Assembly (NCBI RefSeq): GCF_000006985.1
Contig: NC_002932.3
Span: 457,501-521,500 of the forward strand
Direction of reading: 5' to 3'
Length of the DNA: 64,000 bases
Source of the DNA: Chlorobaculum tepidum TLS
GTDB lineage: Bacteria > Bacteroidota > Chlorobiia > Chlorobiales > Chlorobiaceae
The position numbers were made by a program, and so were the translations under genes. The notes below the pieces were generated by a model, which was not told the origin of the DNA, searched no databases, and saw nothing but the letters and a program-made list of their open reading frames with translations. Positions 58,023 to 64,000 of the stretch are shown in pieces (position 1 is the first letter of the stretch; each line of letters begins with the position of its first letter).

Positions 58023-58235
58023 AGAGCGAAGTCTTTATCTCATTCAAATTCAATTGTTTAATGGATTTTTTCCCTGTGCGCGTCTTTGCTTTCGTGTGCT
58101 GTTTCAAAACAATTTTTGCGTCGGGAGAAAAATTTTGAAAGAAAACTTTCAGGCCCGCGTATCAACAAACAGGAAGGCAACAAAGAGGCTTCCGAAAAAC
58201 GCAATAAAAAAACAAAATCCAAATAAGGAAAAACA

Positions 58236-58472
58236 ATGAAAAAGCATTTCATCATCAGCATGATCGTCGCTCTTGGCATGGCTGGTTTCACCGGTGTCAC
58301 CTTCGCTGCTGACGCACCTGCTGCAAAGCCTGCTGCTACCGCACCTGCTGGCGAAAAGAAAGCCGAGGCTCCGAAGGCCGAAGCCAAAAAGAAGGCTGTG
58401 AAGAAAAAGAAAGCCGCCAAGAAAAAGGTTGCCAAGAAGGCTGAGGAAAAGAAAGCTGAAGAGGCAAAGTAA
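58236..58472 (+). CDS. Small exported Ala/Lys-rich protein
   Basis: 78 residues: a signal peptide (MKKHFIISMIVALGMAGFTG, cut after TFAA or nearby) and then about 55 residues of almost only Ala, Lys, Pro and Glu (KAEAPKAEAKKKAVKKKK). AAGGAA lies close before the ATG. The mature part is strongly basic and probably disordered. Similar short Lys/Ala-rich periplasmic proteins exist in many bacteria; function unknown. Possibly binds nucleic acid or anionic polymers. Confidence 0.65.
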   Translation: MKKHFIISMIVALGMAGFTGVTFAADAPAAKPAATAPAGEKKAEAPKAEAKKKAVKKKKAAKKKVAKKAEEKKAEEAK

Positions 58473-58572
58473 CCTTGACGCTTCAGCCGCTGATAGACCG
58501 GATGCAGTGATGAAAAGTGTTGTATGGTTATGGTTATGAGCATCCGGGTTTTTTGGACTGCGGCAAATTGAA

Positions 58573-58603
58573 GGAGAGGCCCCTGAGTATGAGGGGCCTC
58601 TCC
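58573..58603 (+). terminator. Strong terminator after the small Ala/Lys-rich gene
   Basis: GGAGAGGCCCCT, seven-base loop, AGGGGCCTCTCC followed by TTTTATATTT: a perfect 12-bp stem with a T-rich tail, 100 bp past the stop codon. Confidence 0.9.
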
Positions 58604-58814
58604 TTTTATATTTAATAGTGATGCAAGCTTCTTTTCGGGAAGGTCGCTTTTTGTTACAGACGCAAGGCGCTGGGCAATCGATGTTATGATGCCTGACACC
58701 TTTCAGTAAAGGATCAATAAGCGAAAGCATCGGGTTGTTAAGGGATTTTTTGGCAAACTGAGTGTTTGCATCTTTTCGCATGCCAAACGGTAGAATGGTA
58801 TGGAAAGGAGCAAA

Positions 58815-58978
58815 CATATCGCGCTGATTCCGCTCGGACTAGGCACCTTCGAGCTTACCTGGTCAGTATGGGGACGAAGGTCGAAACCGCCTTGATGGCG
58901 ACGCTGCTCTTGCGAGGTGTTACCGTCTGGATTCCTGTGATCCCGGGCCTGCTCCTGACCAGAAGGGCGTTGCGATGA
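58815..58978 (+). pseudogene. C-terminal fragment of a UPF0104/lysylphosphatidylglycerol-synthase-type membrane protein
   Basis: ALIPLGLGTFELT reads in one frame to about 58860. After a frame change the sequence gives YLVSMGTKVETALMATLLLR and GVTVWIPVIPGLLLTRRALR up to TGA at 58976. This GLGxFE...ATLLxR...WxPxxxG pattern is the end of the flippase-like UPF0104 family. The rest of the gene is absent. The following 344 bp to rnr (58979-59322) contain nothing recognisable. Confidence 0.55.
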
Positions 58979-59322
58979 TAGCTGTTTTTGTTATTAAAAC
59001 AACCCGGCGAGAACAGGTCGGTCAGTGAACGGGCGTCGTCGAAAATATTATGGGTAACTCGCGTTTCGCAAGGTGTAACAATTAAATATGCTGGAAAAGG
59101 TTGTCATTTTGTTAAATTCAAAGCCTGTTTTTCACTCCCGTTCCTGTATGGCCGGACCAAAGGCCGAGACTGCCAGGTAACAATACCGGGCAATATTCGT
59201 AAATTGCATCCATGTCAACAGTACCGGCGCGATGGCGTTTTGCGTTCTGGATTGTGACGAGCAGAGGAGTTATTCCCGTAACATCGTGAATAGATTTGTA
59301 CCAATCTTTCAATTGTAATTGA

Positions 59323-61704
59323 GTGGCAAGACAACGTAAGACTACCAAAACACGTCCCGAGAAGAAAAAGAAAAACAGACCGGCCCGGCAGGATGGCACG
59401 GAAAAGGTGCGGGCGAACGATCATATTCTGATCAACGAATTTCTTTTCAGGCGCGGTGAAACTTCGCTTGGCGCCGAGATCATTTCATTTCTGACTGACC
59501 ACGAAGGCGAGCGTTTCCGCTCGGTGGAGCTTGCCCGCAAAATGGGCTACGGCGAGTCTCGCCAGCTTCCCGGCTTCTGGTATGTCCTGCACAAGTTGCA
59601 GGAAGAAGGCGTCATCGACAAGGACAGCGACCGCTGCTACGGTTGGGCTGGTTTCGAGGCCGATACCTATGAGGAGCACCTCATCGAGGGGCCTCACTTT
59701 CCGCAACCCGGCAAGGAGCGCTACAAGGTCGGTCAGATATACACCGGCAAGCTGACGACCCATCCGAACGGCTACGGCTTTGTGGATGTCGATGGTTTTG
59801 ACGACGATATTTTCATCAGTGCCGACATGCTTGGCCAGTCGCTGCATCTCGACCAGGTCGAGGTGCAGGTCACCAAAGTACCCGAATCCTATGCTTCGCG
59901 CCAGTCGCCGCACCAGCGCTGCGAAGGCCTCGTCGTCAACGTGATCGAACGCAGGCTTGTGACCGTGGTCGGCACGCTGCACCGCGAGAATCGCCGTTTC
60001 CTGCTCAAGCCCGATCAGCGCAAGATTCTGCCCGAGATTCATATTCCCCTCAAGGCGGCCAAAAAGGCCAAGGCCGGTGACAAGGTGCTTGCCGGAGAGC
60101 TGGAGTTCCTCAAGAGTGGCACTATTCAGGCCAGGGTGATCGAGATTCTTGGCACGGCGGGCGAATCACAGGTCGAGGTGAGCGCTATCGCTCGCGGTCT
60201 CGGTATCGACGAAACCTTCGAGCCGGAGCTCTTGACCTTCGCCGAAAAGGTTCGCGAAGCAATTACCGATGAGGATCTGAAGGAGCGACTCGACATCCGC
60301 GACAAGGATGTTTTTACCATCGATCCGGTCGATGCGAAGGATTTCGACGACGCGCTCTCCATCGAGACGCTTGGCAATGGCGGCGGCTACAAGGTCGGCG
60401 TGCACATCGCCGACGTGTCGCACTATGTGCCGGAGAATTCGGCACTCGACAAGGAGGCCCGCAAGCGCGCGACCTCGGTCTATCTGGTTGATCGCGTGAT
60501 TCCGATGCTGCCCTCCCGCCTCTCCGAAAAGGTGTGCAGCCTTAATCCGGGGGTGGATCGCCTGGCTTTCTCGGTCTTTTTCAACATCACCAAAAAGGGT
60601 GAGGTCACGAAGTTTGAGTTTCACAAGACGGTCATCCATTCGAAACGCCGCTTCACCTATGAGGATGTTCAGCAGATTCTCGATGCGGGCAAGGGCGATT
60701 ACTTCAGGGAGTTGCAGGCGCTCGACCAGCTCAGCAAGAAGATCCGTGCCCAGCGCATGGAGTCGGGCGGGCTTGAATTCGAGACCGAGGAGGTGCGCTT
60801 CAAACTTGGCAGCAATGGCGAGCCTGTCGAGGTGATCAAGAAGGAACGGCTCGACAGCCACCGCCTGATCGAGGAGTTCATGCTGCTGGCCAACCGCACG
60901 GTGGCTGCTTACCTGACTGCCCGTTATGCCGAGAACGAAAAGAATCCCCATCCGGTGATCTACCGCGTGCACGGCGCGCCGCAGATGGAGAAGGTGCAGG
61001 TGCTGGCCAGCTTCGTGCGCAAGATTGGCTTTGACCTCAAGCTCGACCGCAAGGGCAAAGACAGCGCCACGGTGTCGTCCAAAGCGCTGCGCGAGCTGTT
61101 GCAAAAGGTGCGCGGCACCAACGTCGAGTTCCTGGTCAACGAGCTGGTGCTGCGCTCCATGTCGAAGGCGGTTTATTCGCCGTTGAACGACGGCCACTTC
61201 GGCCTCGGTTTCGAGCACTACACGCACTTTACCTCGCCCATCAGGCGCTACCCTGACCTGATCGTGCACCGCATTTTGTTCGAGTACGAAACGACGCGCA
61301 AAAAGCGCCGCAAGGTCACGCCCGAAAGGATCAGCCAGATCACCGCGACTATCACCGAGGTGTGCCAGATCACTAACGAGCGCGAGAAGATCGCTACCGA
61401 AGCGGAGCGCGAGTCGATCAAGCTCAAGCAGGTTGAGTACATGTCGGCGCATCTCGGCAACACCTACGACGGCGTCATCACCGGTGCCACCGAATACGGC
61501 ATCTACGTGCGCATGACCGACTTTGCCATCGAAGGCTTGGTGCATATGCGCAACCTCAAGGACGACTACTATGAGTACGACGAGGCTACCTACTCACTTG
61601 TCGGCAGACGCAAACACCGCCGCTTGCAAATCGGCCAGCGGTTGAAGGTAAAGGTGCACGAAGTCGATCTGACAAGAAGAACAATCGATCTCACGCTGGC
61701 GTGA
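59323..61704 (+). CDS. rnr: Ribonuclease R
   Basis: 793 residues beginning at GTG 59323. A basic N-terminus ([18 protein letters not shown]) precedes a winged-helix domain, cold-shock domains ([19 protein letters not shown]), the RNB nuclease core with [15 protein letters not shown] (about residue 330) and [16 protein letters not shown], and a C-terminal S1 domain ([18 protein letters not shown]). Degrades structured RNA 3' to 5'. Single gene; the next gene converges on it from the other strand. Confidence 0.95.
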   Translation: MARQRKTTKTRPEKKKKNRPARQDGTEKVRANDHILINEFLFRRGETSLGAEIISFLTDHEGERFRSVELARKMGYGESRQLPGFWYVLHKLQEEGVIDKDSDRCYGWAGFEADTYEEHLIEGPHFPQPGKERYKVGQIYTGKLTTHPNGYGFVDVDGFDDDIFISADMLGQSLHLDQVEVQVTKVPESYASRQSPHQRCEGLVVNVIERRLVTVVGTLHRENRRFLLKPDQRKILPEIHIPLKAAKKAKAGDKVLAGELEFLKSGTIQARVIEILGTAGESQVEVSAIARGLGIDETFEPELLTFAEKVREAITDEDLKERLDIRDKDVFTIDPVDAKDFDDALSIETLGNGGGYKVGVHIADVSHYVPENSALDKEARKRATSVYLVDRVIPMLPSRLSEKVCSLNPGVDRLAFSVFFNITKKGEVTKFEFHKTVIHSKRRFTYEDVQQILDAGKGDYFRELQALDQLSKKIRAQRMESGGLEFETEEVRFKLGSNGEPVEVIKKERLDSHRLIEEFMLLANRTVAAYLTARYAENEKNPHPVIYRVHGAPQMEKVQVLASFVRKIGFDLKLDRKGKDSATVSSKALRELLQKVRGTNVEFLVNELVLRSMSKAVYSPLNDGHFGLGFEHYTHFTSPIRRYPDLIVHRILFEYETTRKKRRKVTPERISQITATITEVCQITNEREKIATEAERESIKLKQVEYMSAHLGNTYDGVITGATEYGIYVRMTDFAIEGLVHMRNLKDDYYEYDEATYSLVGRRKHRRLQIGQRLKVKVHEVDLTRRTIDLTLA

Positions 61705-62308
61705 GGTAGGGTTGGATGGGCCACTTGAACACCCTGGGAACTGCCATCCCATTGCTGTAACTGTACTAATAACCATTGCTGCAAGCTCGCTAGTGTGTCT
61801 TTGGAGCTGATCAAGAAATTCGCAATCAATTGGAGTATCAAAAACCTCTTTTTTCGCGATTTATGAAAAATGGAATTGATGCTCCGTTTTGATTTTGATT
61901 TGGTGGAGGCTATGAACCATGGCAGATGATATTGCGTATTTTAGCGGCTTCTCGAAGACTAGATATGAAGTCATCAAAGTCTTCGATATTTGAATCAGGG
62001 TGATTCTTGACTGAATCAGGATGATCCTTGATAGCCTTTTCATACGAATCTATTAGCGAGCCGAACTGATCAGTCAACGTCTTTTCCAAAAAAGGAATCC
62101 ACTGATCATATGCATCTTGTATCTCGGATTCTGAATAGTCTCGTGTCGCGGTTAACGCAAACACAGCTTTCGTGAGTATCTCTTCGAGAAATCCGAACGT
62201 AGCAACCACCCGCCCAAGGCTCTCCCAGAAGCGCGACGTATGAGTGTGAGTCGGAAACTTGATAGGAAGTTCGTCAATAGCTACAAAATATCTCTTCAAT
62301 TCAGTCAC
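61700..62308 (-). pseudogene. Hypothetical protein gene with stop codon and frameshift
   Basis: Starts MTELKRYFVAIDELPIKFPT and is open for 132 residues to IRNIICHGS, where TAG stands at 61918-61920. Reading on gives PPPNQNQNGASIPFFINREK, then, after removing one base from an A-run near 61863, FDTPIDCEFLDQLQRHTSEL and VISTVTAMGWQFPGCSSGP. The continuation looks like genuine coding sequence, so TAG probably replaced TGG (Trp). Family not named; the 132-residue N-terminal part might still be made. The 3' end runs into the end of rnr. Confidence 0.6.
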
Positions 62309-62481
62309 TTAACCTCCGAAGCGAATCCTCTTATTTAGAGCGTTGCTTCTATGGTTTTCATCTAAAACTCTGATGGTAGGAAACGGCTTACAAGCGATTT
62401 TTTCTCTTTCCAGTTGTGGCTTTTATAGTTTCTAAGTAAAAATAGCGGAAAATATTCGATACCGCCAATTGTCCTCTTCTC

Positions 62482-63861
62482 TCAGAACAGTGTAGCCTGC
62501 GACTTGCCGGTCATTTCGGCGATATATCGGGGGACGTCGAATTTTCGTTTGCAGCCGTTTGAGTTCATGTAGCGGATGGTGCCATAGACCGGACGCTCGG
62601 TCCATGGGCGGTCGTGGAGGCCGCCGATTGACCAGGCGACGCCGACGTAGCCGTTGGGGTCGCGCCCGTCAAGGGCGTAGCGGTCGTTGAGCATGAGCGC
62701 GATATCGAAGGCTGCCGCCGGGGTTGCGCTCCATTCGAGAATCTTTTTTGCCCAGTACATGCGCATATATCCGTGGATGATGCCGGTTTCGAGCAACTGG
62801 GTCTGGGCGGCGTTCCAGAGCGGATCGTGCGTTTGCGCCCGCTCGAACTGCTCCGGCGTGTAGATGGCGTCGCGGTGGTCGCCAGCGTGCTCCATCAGCG
62901 TCTTTTTTGCCCACTCCGGAATGCCGTCGAACGAGTCGTAGCGCTCGTTGTAGTAGCAGTAGTTCTCCGACAGCTCCCGGCGGATGAACAGCTCTTCGAC
63001 GAAGGCCTCGCGGTTGACCTCTGAAGCTTTGCTCCGGGCGGCCTCGAAGGTGGCGTGCTGGGCGCTGAGCTGGCCGAAGTGCAGGTAGGGCGAGAGGCCC
63101 GAGACTGCGCCGGAGTTGGGATCGTTGCGCTCGTCGGCGTAGCGGCTCAGGCGGCCAGTGACGAAGCTGCGCAGACGCGCTTCCGCTGCCGTTTCGCCCG
63201 GTTCCAGACCGGGTACTGCCTTGATTGAACGGTCAACCTTGAGTAGCGTTTCCATCGCATTCCACTGCACCGGGGGTGGCAATGTGTCGGGCTGATGCCG
63301 GAGTTCCGGTTCGGGGAAGCCGGTCAGGAACTCACCTTGCAGGGCATTGAGCTTCGGCCTGATCGTGCGCGCGGCGTACTCCTGCTTGGGCGAAGCCAGC
63401 CAGCATGGCACGATGTTGTGCGCATCGACTTCATAAAATGCGCACGAAAGCTGCTGTGCAACAGCCAGCTTCCAGCCGCGCACCAGCTTTAGCGGCGAGA
63501 AGTCCGCCACCACCACCCCGGCGTTTCGCTTTTCAGTATACTTCGGCAGTGTTTCGCCCGGTTCGCCGTAGAGTACAGTGAACGGTACGCCCAGCTCACG
63601 CAGTCTCGTTTCCACCTCGCGAAGTCCCCGGAACATGAAGTCGTAGTGGCGCATCGGCGCACCGAGAAAGCTGGGTGAAAGGGTGAATACCACTTCGAGC
63701 GGCTGGCCGAGCTGGTTCGCCTTCTGGCAGGCAAAAAGCAGCGCCCAGTTGTGGCGCACGCGCTGGTCGCGCGACATCCAATAGATTACCGGGCCTTGTC
63801 GATCCTCGCGCTGGTTCAGGCGGAGTATCCGGCGCTCGTCGATTGTTATTGCTTTGGCCAT
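62482..63861 (-). CDS. phr: Deoxyribodipyrimidine photolyase, class II type
   Basis: 459 residues. The N-terminal photolyase domain has VIYWMSRDQRVRHNWALLFA (class II start) and the C-terminal FAD domain has LSPYLHFGQLSAQHA, FIRRELSENYCYYN, LETGIIHGYMRMYWAKKILEW and GGLHDRPWTERPVYGTIRYM, all class II features. Uses light to reverse cyclobutane pyrimidine dimers. ATG 63861. Class II enzymes are found in green sulfur bacteria. Confidence 0.93.
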   Translation of the reverse strand: MAKAITIDERRILRLNQREDRQGPVIYWMSRDQRVRHNWALLFACQKANQLGQPLEVVFTLSPSFLGAPMRHYDFMFRGLREVETRLRELGVPFTVLYGEPGETLPKYTEKRNAGVVVADFSPLKLVRGWKLAVAQQLSCAFYEVDAHNIVPCWLASPKQEYAARTIRPKLNALQGEFLTGFPEPELRHQPDTLPPPVQWNAMETLLKVDRSIKAVPGLEPGETAAEARLRSFVTGRLSRYADERNDPNSGAVSGLSPYLHFGQLSAQHATFEAARSKASEVNREAFVEELFIRRELSENYCYYNERYDSFDGIPEWAKKTLMEHAGDHRDAIYTPEQFERAQTHDPLWNAAQTQLLETGIIHGYMRMYWAKKILEWSATPAAAFDIALMLNDRYALDGRDPNGYVGVAWSIGGLHDRPWTERPVYGTIRYMNSNGCKRKFDVPRYIAEMTGKSQATLF

Positions 63862-63880
63862 TAAAATGCTTAAACAATTG

Positions 63881-63900
63881 CCCCGGACTTTAGCCCGGGG
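63881..63900. repeat. GC-rich hairpin upstream of phr
   Basis: CCCCGG, eight-base loop, CCGGGG, 20 bp upstream of the phr start. Form resembles the hairpins at 853-915 but with a different sequence. Could be part of the phr leader or a REP-like unit. The remaining bases to 64000 show no gene. Confidence 0.35.
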
Positions 63901-64000
63901 TATACGGATAAAACAATATAAAATAAAGGTTTTAGCCCAATCTCTTTTTTTGACGTCGATTGGTGTTATGGCCGCATTAATACGTTCATCGCGTCAGCAC

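Overview
The window reads as a chromosomal segment of a green sulfur bacterium, most likely Chlorobaculum or Chlorobium. Supporting genes are a CruA-type lycopene cyclase, a periplasmic PsrABC-type molybdopterin oxidoreductase with its TorD-like chaperone, a complete molybdate uptake and use operon, an NfnAB-type electron-bifurcating flavoprotein pair, a beta-lysine acetyltransferase relic, and class II photolyase. The assignment is an inference from gene content. No rRNA, tRNA or CRISPR array was seen.

Layout. 1-0.9 kb: end of a prepilin peptidase gene and a 55-residue Flp pilin. 1.1-7.5 kb: five tandem copies of a GT87 (DUF2029) membrane glycosyltransferase, one frameshifted and the last two fused into one reading frame. 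7.6-13.3 kb: a polyprenyl-phosphate-type GT2 gene and a GT39-like gene broken by two insertion sequences (IS256 and ISL3 families), whose conceptual removal restores a 615-codon frame; an IS3 relic lies upstream. 13.4-16.8 kb: modDABC, with modA frameshifted twice. 17.3-21.6 kb: lolD, cruA, ligA. 21.6-29.3 kb: a small ISL3-related non-autonomous element, LOG-family protein, thioesterase, BrnTA toxin-antitoxin, menG/ubiE, hisI, efflux adaptor, a broken ferrochelatase-like gene, a NYN/OST-HTH protein and an AEC permease. 29.3-31.7 kb: a decayed nickel/cobalt ECF locus (cbiO frameshifted; cbiM and cbiQ fused by deletion), an outer-membrane protein and nikR, with a strong inverted repeat that may be the NikR operator. 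31.7-40.1 kb: nfnBA, hisH-hisA-scpB-rluB, a helix-hairpin-helix/beta-barrel protein and marC.

40.2-47.8 kb is a gene graveyard. Two inverted copies of the same internally deleted IS481-like element flank a shortened mrpA and an ablB pseudogene as well as intact small genes and a DUF389 protein; next to it lies a truncated TrlF-like PHP defence gene. 48.1-53.1 kb holds psrABC-torD, served by the molybdenum supply of the mod operon. 53.5-55.5 kb: amtB and an unusual PII gene. 55.8-58.5 kb: DUF2127 protein, ECF sigma factor with a membrane partner, and a small exported Ala/Lys-rich peptide. 58.8-63.9 kb: a flippase-family fragment, rnr, a pseudogene and phr.

A recurring feature is single-base loss, often in a short homopolymer, in otherwise well-conserved genes (at least nine cases). 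This could be true decay or residual sequencing error and affects how many of the broken genes should be believed.
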